A stretch of DNA of 64,000 nt from Psychrobacter frigidicola (GCF_007997305.1 NZ_VORZ01000002.1:1-64000), one strand, 5' to 3'; shown: positions 10,362-20,809, counted from the first letter of the stretch. Made by a program: numbers and translations. Notes: generated from the sequence alone by a model not told the origin.

Positions 10362-10665
10362 ATAGCACTCCTTATAGAAAATATAAATTTGAATAATTAA
10401 AGTGTTAAAGATTAAGATAAAACAAAAAAGACACAGTTTGAAATTAAGTATTAAGTTTGAAGCGGGTTCGAAACCAATAGATTTTAGCTACATTTTAAGC
10501 GTACTACCACACTCTATTCACTTTGATGCTATTTTATTATTGAATTTATTGTTGAATAAAATTTTTAGAGCAGTTGATTAAAGAGTATACCTCGATAATG
10601 AACTATTGATGAGCCATTTTGCTAGATTGCAACAGCAGTATAATGATAGAAAAGCAATTACTAAC

Positions 10666-10695
10666 TGGCAATTTTGGGTCAATTTAGCGTATAAT
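10666..10695 (+). promoter_or_regulatory. Possible sigma70 promoter for nqr
   Basis: TATAAT at 10690-10695 with TGGCAA at 10666-10671, spacing 18. The -10 is perfect and the -35 is weak. Confidence 0.35.
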
Positions 10696-11110
10696 CCTAA
10701 GTATATTTGTATTTGTTTCTCTGTTAAATCCATCGCGCAGTTTTGTCGTATCAACATCAGACGTCGAGAATAAATTGTATTAACATTGATGGTAAAACAC
10801 TGAACTTACAGTTTTTAAGATTGTATAAAACGTATGAAAATAATGCAGGTCAACTCAGGTCTATACCTTTAGCAGTAAGCTTTGGGCACCTATTTGCCAC
10901 GATCAGCGTTATCATACATCTTGGTAGCCAGTCGCACCTTTGGTAATTCGACTAAGATTTTAACGTGTTGTTAAGGAGTCTAAGGTCAGCGTTAATATTC
11001 TTAAGCAGTAATGTCCAAGCGTCATTTTTGAGACCCATCATCACAGTTTTGCTTTAAGGCTACTGATGATCAAGCGTCTTTAGAGTTGCTTATAGCCATT
11101 ATTGCAGTCG

Positions 11111-11131
11111 TACCAAACAGGACGTCTGGTA
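11111..11131 (+). promoter_or_regulatory. Stem-loop just upstream of nqrA start
   Basis: TACCA (11111-11115) pairs with TGGTA (11127-11131), and an inner AC/GT pair flanks a loop containing AGGAC. It lies 31 bases before the nqrA ATG, which lacks a good Shine-Dalgarno sequence. Translational control is possible but not shown. Confidence 0.25.
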
Positions 11132-11162
11132 TCGTTTTAGACTATGGACTAAGTTTTCGCTT

Positions 11163-12515
11163 ATGATTACCATCAAAAAAGGTTTGGATTTGCCCATCAC
11201 TGGTGAACCCTCCCGCGAGATATCTGAGCACAGACCCGCACATGTCGCCCTAATTGGCTACGATTATGTGGGTATGAAGCCCACGATGAACGTTAAAGAA
11301 GGCGACATTGTAGCAAAAGGTCAACCCGTTTTTGAAGATAAAAAACGAGTGGGCGTTATCTACACAGCGCCTGCTGCTGGCAAAGTCATCGCGATTAAGC
11401 GCGGTGAACGTCGGGTGTTCGAAAGTCTTGTGATTGCGGTTGACCCAAACGGTGAAGAAGTAGACTTTGAGCGCTACGACTCCCAACAACTTGCTGACTT
11501 AGACTCTAAAGTCGTTGAAACCCAACTGCTTGCCTCTGGCGAATGGACGGCGTTTCGTACCCGTCCCTTTAGCCGCTCTCCTGATATCGGTGCCCGTCCA
11601 CATGCTATTTTTGTGACAGCGATCGATACCAATCCATTAGCGTTTGATCCGATGTTGCTTATCAATGAGCAACTACAAGCATTCAATGACGGCTTAGCAG
11701 TATTATCAACGTTAAGCCCAAAGACCTTTGTTTGCCATCATGGTGACGCCCAGCTGATGCCAGTAGCGAAAACAGCTGCTAATAATGTCACTGAGTATCA
11801 TAGCTTTACTGGTAAGCATCCAGCGGGACTTGCCGGCACGCACATTCACTTTTTGCATCCTATTGCTCGCGGCGTGACCGTCTGGACAATTGGCTATCAA
11901 GATGTGATTGCTATCGGTAAATTGTTTACCACTGGTCGTCTATATACTCGTCGCCTGCTCAGCTTAGCTGGCCCTGCGGTTAACAATCCGCATCTTATCG
12001 CCACCGAACGCGGTGCGGATATTATGGCATTGACCAAAGGTAAGCTTGTCGATGGCGACAACCGTATTATTTCAGGATCAGTATTATCCGGTCGTAAGCT
12101 GTTTCCAAATATCGCTTATTTAGGTCGTTTCCATGATCAAATCAGCGTATTAGCAGAAGGCTATGAGCGTCCGGCGTTCCACTTTTTGACGCCCGGTTCT
12201 AACCGCTTCTCTAAACTGCCTATTTATATCTCGCAATTCTTTGGTAGTAAGAAATATAACTTCACCACAACTACCAATGGCTCACCGCGAGCGATGGTAC
12301 CTATTGGGGTTTATGAAGAGATTATGCCGCAAGATTATTTGCCGACGCAGCTGATGCGTGCGCTGATTATCGAAGATATTATCACGGCAGTTGATTTAGG
12401 TGTCCTTGAGCTGGACGAAGAAGATGTGGCGTTATGCACCTTCGTGTCTCCTGGTAAATATGAATACAGTGACATTTTGCGTGATAACTTAACGCGCATT
12501 GAGCTGGAGGGCTAA
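11163..12515 (+). CDS. nqrA: Na+-translocating NADH:quinone reductase subunit A
   Basis: Cytoplasm-facing quinone-site subunit of Na+-NQR, which oxidises NADH, reduces ubiquinone and pumps sodium. 450 residues, close to Vibrio NqrA (446). The N-terminal [16 protein letters not shown] is the family signature and distinguishes it from RnfC, since there are no CxxCxxC iron-sulfur motifs. First gene of an operon in the order nqrABCDEF, with only five bases before nqrB. It has a weak ribosome site. Confidence 0.96.
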   Translation: MITIKKGLDLPITGEPSREISEHRPAHVALIGYDYVGMKPTMNVKEGDIVAKGQPVFEDKKRVGVIYTAPAAGKVIAIKRGERRVFESLVIAVDPNGEEVDFERYDSQQLADLDSKVVETQLLASGEWTAFRTRPFSRSPDIGARPHAIFVTAIDTNPLAFDPMLLINEQLQAFNDGLAVLSTLSPKTFVCHHGDAQLMPVAKTAANNVTEYHSFTGKHPAGLAGTHIHFLHPIARGVTVWTIGYQDVIAIGKLFTTGRLYTRRLLSLAGPAVNNPHLIATERGADIMALTKGKLVDGDNRIISGSVLSGRKLFPNIAYLGRFHDQISVLAEGYERPAFHFLTPGSNRFSKLPIYISQFFGSKKYNFTTTTNGSPRAMVPIGVYEEIMPQDYLPTQLMRALIIEDIITAVDLGVLELDEEDVALCTFVSPGKYEYSDILRDNLTRIELEG

Positions 12516-12520
12516 CCACG

Positions 12521-13756
12521 ATGAAATTTTTACACAATATGTTCGATCGTATGGAGCCGTCCTTTCTGAAGGGTGGCAAACACGAAAAGTACTATGCTCT
12601 CTTTGAGATGTTTGACACTTTTTTACGTCAACCGAGCTCAACAACGTTTACCTCATCACACGTGCGCGATGGTATTGACCTAAAACGTATTATGATTACC
12701 GTATGGATGTGTACCTTCCCAGCGATGTTTTGGGGTATGTATAACGTTGGTCATCAAGCCTTAACAGCAGTTGAGCGCCTTGGCTTACAGCCTGACGGCT
12801 GGCGTACTATTATCACCAGTATGGCAGGCTATAACCCGGAAAATATCTGGGCGTGCTTTGTCTATGGTGCGATGCAGTTCTTACCGATTTATCTGGTCAC
12901 CTTTGCAGTGGGTATTTTTTGTGAGATTTTATTTGCAGTGGTTCGTGGCCATGAGGTTAATGAAGGCTTCTTTGTGACCTCAGTACTTTATGCACTGATT
13001 CTGCCACCGGATATTCCGTTATGGCAAGTTGCCCTAGGCATTATCTTTGGGGTCGTCGTTGCTAAAGAAGTATTCGGCGGCACCGGTAAGAACTTCCTGA
13101 ACCCTGCTCTATCCGGCCGGGCGTTCTTATACTTTGCTTATCCTGCTTATATGTCAGGCGACTCAGTATGGACGGCAGTTGATGGATTCTCAGGTGCGAC
13201 ACCGCTTGGTCTTGCTGCTCTTGGCGTAACACCAGACAAATTCGTTGACGTGTATGGTCAAGCGATCACATGGAGCGATGCATTCTTCGGTAATATACAA
13301 GGCAGTATCGGTGAAGTATCGACCATTGCTATTTTGCTTGGTGCCTCTGTTCTGTTATGGACGCGCATTGCCTCATGGCGCATTATGTTAGGCTGCGTTA
13401 TTGGTCTGATTGCCACCTCAGGTATCTTTAACATGATTGGCTCTGAAGACAATCTCATGATGAACTTGCCCTTCTATTGGCACTTAGTCATTGGTGGTTT
13501 TGCCTTTGGCGCCGTATTCATGGCAACCGATCCGGTGTCAGCGGCGCATACTAATAAAGGACGCTGGGCTTATGGCATCTTGATTGGCTTTATGACGGTA
13601 TTGATTCGAGTTGTGAATCCAGCCTTCCCAGAAGGCATCATGCTTGCCATTCTCTTTGCCAACTTATTTGCCCCATTGTTTGACTATTTTGTCACCCAAG
13701 CCAATATCAAACGCCAAACGGCACGGAGGGTTCGCCATGTCCAAGCCCAAAAGTAA
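12521..13756 (+). CDS. nqrB: Na+-NQR subunit B (covalent FMN, riboflavin site)
   Basis: Large integral membrane subunit of Na+-NQR forming part of the sodium path. 411 residues with about ten hydrophobic segments from residue 60 on. The flavinylation motif [10 protein letters not shown] is present; its threonine, about Thr227, would carry FMN by a phosphoester bond installed by ApbE. GGAGG lies ten bases before the ATG. The end overlaps the nqrC start by 20 bases, which points to translational coupling. Confidence 0.96.
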   Translation: MKFLHNMFDRMEPSFLKGGKHEKYYALFEMFDTFLRQPSSTTFTSSHVRDGIDLKRIMITVWMCTFPAMFWGMYNVGHQALTAVERLGLQPDGWRTIITSMAGYNPENIWACFVYGAMQFLPIYLVTFAVGIFCEILFAVVRGHEVNEGFFVTSVLYALILPPDIPLWQVALGIIFGVVVAKEVFGGTGKNFLNPALSGRAFLYFAYPAYMSGDSVWTAVDGFSGATPLGLAALGVTPDKFVDVYGQAITWSDAFFGNIQGSIGEVSTIAILLGASVLLWTRIASWRIMLGCVIGLIATSGIFNMIGSEDNLMMNLPFYWHLVIGGFAFGAVFMATDPVSAAHTNKGRWAYGILIGFMTVLIRVVNPAFPEGIMLAILFANLFAPLFDYFVTQANIKRQTARRVRHVQAQK

Positions 13757-14675
13757 CCTTAAGCCTAAAAGCAACAATATGAAAACCATCAGTGTAGCGC
13801 TAACGCTATGCTTGGTGTGTTCCGTATTGGTTGCAGCAGCAGCTGTCGGTCTTAAGCCGGCGCAAGTTGAAAACGCGCGCTTGGACCGTAATAAGAACAT
13901 CTTAGTCGCCGCAAGCATGTTTAACCCAGATTCTGATACCAATGAAGATGTCGCTGAGCGTTTTAAAGACTTCGATATCGAAATTGTTGACTTAAATGCC
14001 GGCACTTACTTAGATGATGACGCGCTAAGCAAAGTCGGTATCGCTGATCGTAATACTTATGATGCCAGCCAAGCCAATAAGAACCAGGCATTAAGCGAAG
14101 ACTTAGGCGATAACGACCCTGCCAGTATCGGCCGTAAACCTAAATACGCTAAAGTTTATGTCAAAAACGATGCCAGCGGTAAACCTGAGATGGTTGTACT
14201 GCCCATTCAAGGCTATGGTCTATGGGGTACTATCTACGGATTCTTAACGATTGGCAGCGATATGAATACCATCGAAGGTATCAGCTTTTATGACCATAAA
14301 GAAACTCCGGGTCTGGGGGGGCGTATTGAAGAGCCAAAATGGCGGGCGATGTGGAACGGTATCCACTCCTACGATGAGAGTGGCAAGGTTGCTACAGGCG
14401 TCACCAAAGCAGGTAATCCAAAAGACAATTGGGTCGACGGTATTAGCGGTGCAACTTTGACCAGTCGCGGCGTGAGTAACATGATCCAGTTTTGGTTAGG
14501 GGATCAAGGCTATAAGCCCTATCTAGATCATTTGCGTCAAGAGAGTGGCCAAACACTTGAGAAAGCAGATGCTCAAGCTCGTCAACAGCTAGATGAAAGT
14601 CCAGCTCAAACAGAGGCGCACCCCATAACTGAGCTGGTAGCCATGGCACCAGCAGCACACGGCAAGGAGGCATAA
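13737..14675 (+). CDS. nqrC: Na+-NQR subunit C (covalent FMN)
   Basis: Periplasm-facing subunit of Na+-NQR with one N-terminal membrane helix (about 16-38) and a soluble FMN domain. The flavinylation motif [10 protein letters not shown] is visible, with the modified threonine at about Thr240. I chose ATG 13737, six bases after GGAGGG (13725-13730) inside the nqrB end, giving 312 residues; frame upstream of this is only the nqrB shadow. It is longer than Vibrio NqrC (about 257), with extra residues around 90-130 and an Ala/Gln/Glu-rich tail after about 275. Confidence 0.95.
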   Translation: MSKPKSNLKPKSNNMKTISVALTLCLVCSVLVAAAAVGLKPAQVENARLDRNKNILVAASMFNPDSDTNEDVAERFKDFDIEIVDLNAGTYLDDDALSKVGIADRNTYDASQANKNQALSEDLGDNDPASIGRKPKYAKVYVKNDASGKPEMVVLPIQGYGLWGTIYGFLTIGSDMNTIEGISFYDHKETPGLGGRIEEPKWRAMWNGIHSYDESGKVATGVTKAGNPKDNWVDGISGATLTSRGVSNMIQFWLGDQGYKPYLDHLRQESGQTLEKADAQARQQLDESPAQTEAHPITELVAMAPAAHGKEA

Positions 14676-14676
14676 C

Positions 14677-15348
14677 ATGGCTGACACAAGAAGTATTTTA
14701 GTCTCACCTATTTTTGATAACAATCCTATTGGCTTGCAAATCTTAGGCATCTGTTCTGCATTGGCAGTGACTACCAGTGTCGCCAATGCGTTAGTAATGA
14801 GTGTGGCATTGACCTTGGTAACAGCATTTTCAAGCTTTTTTATCTCGATCATCCGTAAGCAGATTCCATCAAGTATTCGTATTATTGTACAGATGACGAT
14901 TATTGCCTCCTTGGTTATTGTGGTCGATCAGATATTAAAGGCAGTCGCTTACGATGTTAGTAAAGGACTGTCGGTCTTCGTTGGTCTGATTATTACCAAC
15001 TGTATCGTGATGGGCCGTGCAGAAGCCTTTGCAATGAGTAACCCACCCGTGCCCAGCTTTTTAGATGGTATTGGTAACGGTATGGGCTACTCGGCCGTCC
15101 TATTATTTGTGGCGACTATTCGTGAGATACTAGGCTCAGGTAGCTGGTTTGGCATTACGTTATTACAAACGACGACTGATGGCGGCTGGTATGTACCAAA
15201 CGGTCTGTTATTACTGCCACCTTCAGCGTTCTTTATTATTGCGATGTTCATCGTCATTATTCGTATTTGGAAACCTGAACAAATCGAAGAGGCTGAGTTT
15301 GTAATGAAGCCGCAATCTAAAGGCATGGCACATGGAGGCGGTCACTAA
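14677..15348 (+). CDS. nqrD: Na+-NQR subunit D
   Basis: Integral membrane subunit of the NqrD/RnfE family; with NqrE it forms the membrane core that holds an intramembrane iron-sulfur cofactor between two inverted half-subunits. 223 residues, six predicted helices, with the [11 protein letters not shown] and [19 protein letters not shown] segments including the conserved cysteine. AAGGAGG precedes the ATG. The stop overlaps the nqrE start by one base (TAATG). Confidence 0.96.
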   Translation: MADTRSILVSPIFDNNPIGLQILGICSALAVTTSVANALVMSVALTLVTAFSSFFISIIRKQIPSSIRIIVQMTIIASLVIVVDQILKAVAYDVSKGLSVFVGLIITNCIVMGRAEAFAMSNPPVPSFLDGIGNGMGYSAVLLFVATIREILGSGSWFGITLLQTTTDGGWYVPNGLLLLPPSAFFIIAMFIVIIRIWKPEQIEEAEFVMKPQSKGMAHGGGH

Positions 15349-15956
15349 TGGGACATTATGTTAGTTTATTTATAACCTCAGTCTTTATTGAAAATATGGC
15401 ACTGGCCTATTTCTTAGGTATGTGTACCTTTTTAGCGGTATCGAAAAAAGTATCTACCGCTATTGGTCTTGGGGTTGCAGTCGTCTTCGTTATGGCGCTC
15501 ACCGTGCCGCTGAATAACCTATTATTTCAGTTTATCCTTAAAGATGGTGCGCTAGCATGGGCGGGTTTCCCTGATATTGATTTAAGCTTTTTAGGCCTGC
15601 TCAGCTATATCGGTCTCATTGCTGCTGTGGTACAAATTCTAGAGATGTTTTTGGATAAGTTTGTCCCAAGTCTATATAACGCGCTTGGGATATTCTTGCC
15701 ACTGATTACGGTTAACTGTGCAATCTTGGGTGGCGTGTTATTCATGGTTGAGCGTGACTACAACTTCGGTGAGTCCATGGTGTATGGCCTTGGTGCTGGT
15801 TTTGGTTGGGCACTTGCCATTACTGTATTGGCCGGTATCCGTGAAAAGCTTAAATACTCAGACATTCCAGCGCCACTACAAGGTCTTGGTATTACCTTTA
15901 TTACAGTTGGTCTGATGTCCCTAGGCTTTATGTCGTTCGGTGGTATGACGATTTAA
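15348..15956 (+). CDS. nqrE: Na+-NQR subunit E
   Basis: Integral membrane partner of NqrD, NqrE/RnfA family, 202 residues with six helices. Conserved segments are [20 protein letters not shown] (with its cysteine) and [15 protein letters not shown] (second cysteine), the expected ligands of the membrane iron centre. It is translationally coupled to nqrD. It is followed by an unusually long 192-base gap before nqrF. Confidence 0.96.
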   Translation: MGHYVSLFITSVFIENMALAYFLGMCTFLAVSKKVSTAIGLGVAVVFVMALTVPLNNLLFQFILKDGALAWAGFPDIDLSFLGLLSYIGLIAAVVQILEMFLDKFVPSLYNALGIFLPLITVNCAILGGVLFMVERDYNFGESMVYGLGAGFGWALAITVLAGIREKLKYSDIPAPLQGLGITFITVGLMSLGFMSFGGMTI

Positions 15957-16032
15957 GTGTTTGTTTAAGTAGCTATTTATCTAAGTGCTTTTCTATTTAT
16001 ACACTTATTTAAGCCGCTAATTAAACACTTAA
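15953..16032 (+). repeat. Long-range inverted repeat in the nqrE-nqrF spacer
   Basis: TTAAGTGTTT (15953-15962, over the nqrE stop) is the exact inverse complement of AAACACTTAA (16023-16032). The 60 bases between are AT-rich, with several more ttaag/acttat repeats. It could fold into a large stem-loop separating nqrE from nqrF. Confidence 0.4.
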
Positions 16033-16148
16033 GCTTAAAACCATACTCAGCTATTTGACCTATTTAATTCATTTATTCGGTAGGGGCTCGGGACAAAACG
16101 CAATGACGTCTCCCTATACTCCTACCCCATAGATTAAGGATACATATC

Positions 16149-17384
16149 ATGGATTATGCTACGGCGATTGGTGGCGTTGCTATGTTTACCTTGATCATCA
16201 TGGGCTTGGTTGTCATTATTTTGGCGGCGCGCTCAAGACTGGTCAGTTCAGGCGATGTGACCATTCACATCAATGATAATCCCGACAACGATGTGGTGAC
16301 AGCAGCGGGTGGTAAGCTACTACAGACCCTTGCTGGTGAAGGTATATTTTTATCTTCAGCTTGTGGCGGCGGTGGTACGTGTGCCCAATGTCGCTGCCGC
16401 GTTATTGAAGGGGGTGGTTCTATTTTGGCTACCGAAACGGGGTATTTTACCCAAGGTGAAATTCGCAATCATATGCGTCTTGCGTGTCAGGTTGCGGTTA
16501 AACAAGACATGCAAATTGAGATTGACCCTGAATTCTTTGATGTACAAAAATGGGAATGTGAAGTTATCTCGAACGATAACGTCGCCACCTTTATTAAAGA
16601 ATTGGTATTGAAGATTCCAGACGGCGAAGAAGTGAACTTCCGCGCGGGTGGTTACGTACAACTAGAGGCGCCACCTCATGAAGTGCACTATAAAGATTTT
16701 GATATCGCGGAAGAATATCAAGATGACTGGAACAATTTTGGTATCTTTAAGTATGTCTCGAAAGTTGATGAGCCGGTTATCCGTGCCTATTCAATGGCGA
16801 ACTATCCGGATGAAAAAGGTTTAATCAAGTTTAATATTCGTATTGCGTCACCGCCGCCGCGTGGCCCTGACGGTATACCGCCAGGTAAAATGTCGTCATG
16901 GACGTTTAGTTTAAAACCTGGTGACAAAGTCACCGTATCTGGCCCTTATGGTGAATTCTTCGCTAAGAAAACGAAAGCAGAGATGATATTTGTTGGTGGC
17001 GGTGCTGGTATGGCTCCGATGCGCTCGCACATCTTTGATCAGCTGAAACGTCTGCACACTGATCGTAAAATAAGCTTTTGGTATGGTGCCCGCTCTATTC
17101 GTGAGATGTTCTACGTTGAAGACTATGACCAGCTAGAAGAAGATTTTGCTAACTTCCAGTGGCATGTGGCTTTATCAGATCCGCTACCAGAAGACAACTG
17201 GACAGGCTATAGCGGCTTTATCCATAACGTCTTGTTAGAGGAATATCTAAAAGACCATCCAAATCCAGAAGACTGTGAGTATTACATGTGCGGGCCACCG
17301 ATGATGAATGCGGCGGTAATCGATATGTTACACAGCCTAGGCGTAGAAGATGAAAATATCATGCTTGATGACTTTGGTGGTTAA
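16149..17384 (+). CDS. nqrF: Na+-NQR subunit F (NADH dehydrogenase, FAD and 2Fe-2S)
   Basis: Electron-entry subunit: oxidises NADH through FAD and passes electrons to a 2Fe-2S centre. 411 residues. One N-terminal membrane helix (about 6-27); ferredoxin domain with cysteine ligands at about C72, C78, C81 and C113 ([11 protein letters not shown], then LACQ); FAD domain with [15 protein letters not shown] domain with [12 protein letters not shown] and the C-terminal MCGPPMM. All cofactor residues look intact. It is followed by a terminator before apbE. Confidence 0.97.
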   Translation: MDYATAIGGVAMFTLIIMGLVVIILAARSRLVSSGDVTIHINDNPDNDVVTAAGGKLLQTLAGEGIFLSSACGGGGTCAQCRCRVIEGGGSILATETGYFTQGEIRNHMRLACQVAVKQDMQIEIDPEFFDVQKWECEVISNDNVATFIKELVLKIPDGEEVNFRAGGYVQLEAPPHEVHYKDFDIAEEYQDDWNNFGIFKYVSKVDEPVIRAYSMANYPDEKGLIKFNIRIASPPPRGPDGIPPGKMSSWTFSLKPGDKVTVSGPYGEFFAKKTKAEMIFVGGGAGMAPMRSHIFDQLKRLHTDRKISFWYGARSIREMFYVEDYDQLEEDFANFQWHVALSDPLPEDNWTGYSGFIHNVLLEEYLKDHPNPEDCEYYMCGPPMMNAAVIDMLHSLGVEDENIMLDDFGG

Positions 17385-17455
17385 TAACAGTCATTAAGTA
17401 GAGTATTTAATAAACGAATCAAACATCATCGCGGTCAATGAAAACGGTATAAAAG

Positions 17456-17484
17456 GAGCGTCAACACTGGCGCTCTTTTTTTTA
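17456..17484 (+). terminator. Terminator after nqrF
   Basis: GAGCGTCA (17456-17463), loop acac, TGGCGCTC (17468-17475) with one G-T pair, then a run of ten T residues. It lies between nqrF and apbE, so apbE depends on readthrough or its own promoter. Confidence 0.8.
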
Positions 17485-17510
17485 ATCTATTTTTGCTGTT
17501 GGATAAATCT

Positions 17511-18635
17511 ATGAGTTTTACAACGAACAATACCTTAAACCAGTTTAATAAAGTAGCGCTGCTTACAGGGGCAGCTTTCACAGTTGTCAGTCTATCGGCA
17601 TGCCAGCAAACACCTGATTATAACTATCTAACTGGTGAGACTATGGGTACCAGTTATCATATTAGTTATCAGTTACCTGAAGGTGTGGATGAGACAGCTG
17701 TCCAAGCCGCAATAGACGCGCGCTTGCAGCAGATTAATGACAGTATGTCCACTTATCAGGCGGATGCCACTATCTCTAAATTTAATCGCTTAGCAAAAGA
17801 CACGCCAATTACTATTGATGCGGATTTTAGCCACGTAATGGAAGTTTCAAGACAGGTCTATGAACAATCAGGCGGGGCATTTGACCCGACGGTTATGCCA
17901 CTTATTGAGACTTGGGGTTTTGGTAGCACCATGACGGTTGAACGGCTACAAAGCCCGCCAAGTGCCGCCGAAATTGCGCAGGCACAAGCTCTAGTAGACT
18001 TCAAAGGGGTAGTGCAAAAAGAGGACAGTATTTATAAGACCAAAGATGGTATCGGTCTTGATTTTTCAGCGGTGGCGAAAGGTTATGGTGTGGATGTGAT
18101 CGCTGATGTCCTCAAAAATAGCTATCAAATTCGCAACTATATGGTTGAGATTGGTGGTGAAGTAGCCACATCAGGAGTTAGCAGCCAACAGCAACCGTGG
18201 CAAATTGCCATCGATGCGCCTATTGAAGGCAGTACGGTGACAGAGCGGCAAACGATTGCAGCTATTCGTCAGCCCATGAATAATGGCAACCAAATGCATT
18301 TAGCGACATCAGGCAACTATCGCAATTCAATCCTATTTGCAGGCAAGCGTTATAGCCATACCATCGACCCAACAACTGGCTCACCTATTGTTGGCGGTGC
18401 GCCCTCAGTAACGGTGGCAGCAAGTTCGGTAGCGTTGGCTGATGCATGGGCCACAGCGTTGACAGCAATGCCTTATGAAAAAGCGTTAACGACGGCTAAA
18501 GAACAAAATATAGCTGCACTGTTTGTAATACTTGCTGATGGTATCAAAGCCGATGCAGCGGCTGATACCATTGACAATTGGCAAACGGTACAGACGCCAG
18601 CTATGCAGCAATTACGCGCGGATAAAAAGCGTTAA
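17511..18635 (+). CDS. apbE: ApbE-type FAD:protein FMN transferase, lipoprotein
   Basis: Attaches FMN to threonine of NqrB and NqrC, using FAD as donor and Mg2+. About 374 residues from ATG 17511 (an upstream TTG frame has no ribosome site). A lipoprotein signal ends with LSAC at about residue 31, so it is expected to be membrane-anchored in the periplasm. Family features: TGETMGTSYHISY, GGAFDPTVMPL, GLDFSAVAKGYGVD, VEIGGEVATSG and the metal-site region YSHTIDPTTGSP. Its place directly after nqrF explains its job. Confidence 0.95.
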   Translation: MSFTTNNTLNQFNKVALLTGAAFTVVSLSACQQTPDYNYLTGETMGTSYHISYQLPEGVDETAVQAAIDARLQQINDSMSTYQADATISKFNRLAKDTPITIDADFSHVMEVSRQVYEQSGGAFDPTVMPLIETWGFGSTMTVERLQSPPSAAEIAQAQALVDFKGVVQKEDSIYKTKDGIGLDFSAVAKGYGVDVIADVLKNSYQIRNYMVEIGGEVATSGVSSQQQPWQIAIDAPIEGSTVTERQTIAAIRQPMNNGNQMHLATSGNYRNSILFAGKRYSHTIDPTTGSPIVGGAPSVTVAASSVALADAWATALTAMPYEKALTTAKEQNIAALFVILADGIKADAAADTIDNWQTVQTPAMQQLRADKKR

Positions 18636-18682
18636 CTCATGATGATAAACCGTCGCAATTAAACGGGCACCTCAAAATTTTG

Positions 18683-18699
18683 TTATACTGACAGTCAGT
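18683..18699 (+). promoter_or_regulatory. Palindrome overlapping the likely -10 of nqrM
   Basis: TTATAC (18683-18688) resembles a -10 box; ACTGACAGTCAGT (18687-18699) is a perfect 6+1+6 inverted repeat overlapping it. The arrangement fits a repressor operator. No regulator can be named. Confidence 0.3.
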
Positions 18700-18745
18700 A
18701 ACCTTCACAGACGACTGTCTCATTTTTTAAATACGAGGTCACCCC

Positions 18746-18994
18746 ATGCTTAGCCAAATGCTGCCTATGCTTGCTATCACTTTTACCGTATTCATACTGT
18801 TTTTTATCTTTATGGGTATTGGCTACATGTTCCAGAAAAAACCGCTTAGAGGGTCTTGTGGTGGTGTCGCTAAATTAATGGGCAATGAAAAATGCTCATA
18901 CTGTGGTGACGATCCGAATAAATGCGACTCTATAATTGCAGAACAGCAGGAAAATGCGCTTAAAGCTGCTGAGCTTGGCAAACCTGCTCTATAG
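18746..18994 (+). CDS. nqrM: Na+-NQR maturation protein NqrM
   Basis: Small single-pass membrane protein (82 residues; helix about 9-30) of the DUF539 family, needed to mature Na+-NQR, probably by delivering iron to the NqrD/NqrE site. The four C-terminal cysteines are present (SCGG, then CSYC and NKC). Location after apbE is typical. GAGG precedes the ATG at a good distance. Confidence 0.93.
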   Translation: MLSQMLPMLAITFTVFILFFIFMGIGYMFQKKPLRGSCGGVAKLMGNEKCSYCGDDPNKCDSIIAEQQENALKAAELGKPAL

Positions 18995-19428
18995 TAGGTT
19001 TGATTTCTAACCACTTATTAAATGGCCAGTTTACTTAAATAGCGTTAAGAAGCACTCATTTATAGCATCTGGTAACTTTATATGGCTTGTAATAGTAGCT
19101 ATTAGTTACTATACGCTGGTAGTAGTAATCTGTATCTCCTCTTATAATAGTCTCCAGTCTTATTTATAATCTGAGTAAAATCAGATAAATATCATTCGCT
19201 TTCTGCGATATGTATTATTAAATATTTTTTGAAATAGCTTTATCATATAAGTATATTCAACCGTTTTGTTCCATCCTTTATGATTTTCTTTCTGCAAAAA
19301 CTTATACCATTCTAATCAAATAGTCAGTCACCGGCTTGGTGCAATTTTTGGGTGTTATTTTGCGAGTGGCGGTTTTCCGGCACTCGAAAGTGACGTGGCT
19401 TTTTTCTTATTTTGATTGTTGTGCTTCT
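18995..19428. other. Intergenic region with leader hairpins before the MFS gene
   Basis: No gene seen in the first 330 bases, which are AT-rich. From 19330 on there are several GC-richer stem-loops just before the transporter start; see the separate entry. Confidence 0.45.
19329..19407 (+). promoter_or_regulatory. Mutually exclusive stem-loops in the MFS gene leader
   Basis: CACC/GGTG flank a short loop at about 19329-19341. CGAGTG (19363-19368) pairs with CACTCG (19381-19386), with an inner CGG/CCG around TTTT. The 3' arm can instead form CACT-cgaa-AGTG (19381-19391), followed after a few bases by a T-run. Such competing pairings resemble an attenuator or riboswitch expression platform. I cannot match it to a known class. 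Confidence 0.3.
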
Positions 19429-20685
19429 ATGTCTACCCCTTCTGATTTACAGTCCAATTCCCACTTGGATAAGCCGAAAGTATATAACCCACCCTCCTGC
19501 AAATTTACCTTTTGGTTAGTGCTCTGCGCCATGATTTTGCTGGGTACCAATATGCGTGGGCCTATTGTCGCGCTAGGTTCCATTAAACCCGTGGTAGAGG
19601 CCGCACTCAATATCTCCGGAACTCAAATCGGCTGGCTGGGTGCAGTGCCGATGCTGACTTTTGCCGTTGGTGCCCTAATTTCTCCTGCTATTGGTAAACG
19701 CTTTGGTATTGAGAATACGCTAATTGTTATGATTGTCATGCTGACCTTTGGTATGGTGCTGCGTGTTGTTGTGCCCACTTGGATTGGTTTTTTAAGTGGT
19801 ACGGTGATACTGACTTTAGCCATAGGTTTTGCTAATACTTTAGCAGCACCCGTCATTAAAGAGCGTACCCCCAATAATATCCCGCTCATTACTGGCCTAT
19901 TCAGTCTGACTATGACCGTAACCGCTGGCATAGTGGCAGGGGTCGTATTGCCATTGTCTGAGCGCGTGGGCTGGCAATGGGCGCTGGGTGGGTGGTCATT
20001 TTTGGGTATTTTTGCCATTGCTATCTGGATATTTTTGCGTATACGTTTAGGGTCATCTAGCAATCAAGCCGTTGCTCCTGTGGAGCAGGGTCCATCCAAG
20101 ATTTCGGTATGGCGCACCGCCTTTGCTTGGCAAATCGCGGTCTTTATGGGCATTCAATCACTGTTATACTATACCGTCGCCAGCTTTCTACCCGCTATTT
20201 TGTCTAGTAAAGGCATGAGCGAAATACAAGCAGGACAGATGGCTTCAGTGTTTCAGTTTATGGCACCCGTTGCGATTATAACTTTAACGTGGCTGGTCAA
20301 TCGTGGGCGTCCTATTCAGGCTCTAGCTGTGCTGGCAGCGGTATTTAACGTTATTGGTATTCTGGGTCTTAGCTATACGTCTACTGATTGGGCATGGCTG
20401 TGGTCAGCTCTGATGGGCGCTGGCTGTTCAGCGATTTTTACTTTGAGTATGATGCTGTTCTCCTTGCGCACTTATACTACCAATCAGGCCAGCGAGCTCT
20501 CTGGTATGGCGCAGTTCGTCGGCTATATCATTGCTTTTTTTGGCCCGTTAGGCACCGGTTGGCTGAATGAAGCGACTGATAACTGGGACTTACCGCTACT
20601 TATCATATTAATCCTGATGATTCTTAACGTCGGTATTGCCTGGCTAGTCAGTCGTCCAGTCATGGTCGATGGTAAAAAGATTTAA
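19429..20685 (+). CDS. Major facilitator transporter, CynX/NimT-like
   Basis: A 418-residue inner-membrane MFS transporter with twelve predicted helices from about residue 28. The first helix ends with GTNMRGPIVALGSIKP and the loop ISPAIGKRFG follows, both typical of the CynX/NimT (YeaN) group. Substrates in that group include cyanate and nitroimidazoles; the substrate here cannot be told. I prefer ATG 19429; the frame is open upstream to a TTG at 19336, but that part encodes no conserved sequence. There is no clear ribosome site at either. A strong terminator follows. Confidence 0.85.
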   Translation: MSTPSDLQSNSHLDKPKVYNPPSCKFTFWLVLCAMILLGTNMRGPIVALGSIKPVVEAALNISGTQIGWLGAVPMLTFAVGALISPAIGKRFGIENTLIVMIVMLTFGMVLRVVVPTWIGFLSGTVILTLAIGFANTLAAPVIKERTPNNIPLITGLFSLTMTVTAGIVAGVVLPLSERVGWQWALGGWSFLGIFAIAIWIFLRIRLGSSSNQAVAPVEQGPSKISVWRTAFAWQIAVFMGIQSLLYYTVASFLPAILSSKGMSEIQAGQMASVFQFMAPVAIITLTWLVNRGRPIQALAVLAAVFNVIGILGLSYTSTDWAWLWSALMGAGCSAIFTLSMMLFSLRTYTTNQASELSGMAQFVGYIIAFFGPLGTGWLNEATDNWDLPLLIILILMILNVGIAWLVSRPVMVDGKKI

Positions 20686-20714
20686 GAGGCATTAAAACGG
20701 TTTAGGATAAATCT

Positions 20715-20768
20715 AGGCGGGTTAACCATTCACAATTAAACACTGTTGAATGGTTAACCCGCCTTTTT
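20715..20768 (+). terminator. Strong terminator after the MFS gene
   Basis: An 18-base perfect stem: AGGCGGGTTAACCATTCA (20715-20732) pairs with its complement at 20747-20764, a 14-base loop, then TTTTT. Confidence 0.9.
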
Positions 20769-20809
20769 ATTTGCTACACTAGATTGATTGTAAATAGGAC
20801 CAGACAGCC

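Larger units (their letters stand above)
10362..11162. other. Long intergenic region and leader upstream of nqrA
   Basis: About 800 bases between divergent hisA and nqrA. The 67-codon open frame at 10743-10946 has no ribosome site and no recognisable product, so I do not call it a gene. The distance from the possible promoter at 10666-10695 to nqrA would give an mRNA leader of about 460 bases, long enough for regulation, but I cannot assign a known riboswitch. Confidence 0.45.

Noticed and set aside
10743..10946. 67-codon open frame upstream of nqrA
   Set aside because: No ribosome site, no recognisable protein pattern, and it lies in what looks like the nqr leader.
11163..17384. Could the operon be rnf instead of nqr
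   Set aside because: The first gene lacks the RnfC iron-sulfur cysteines and has the NqrA N-terminus; NqrF with FAD/NADH domains, NqrM and six subunits in nqr order settle it.
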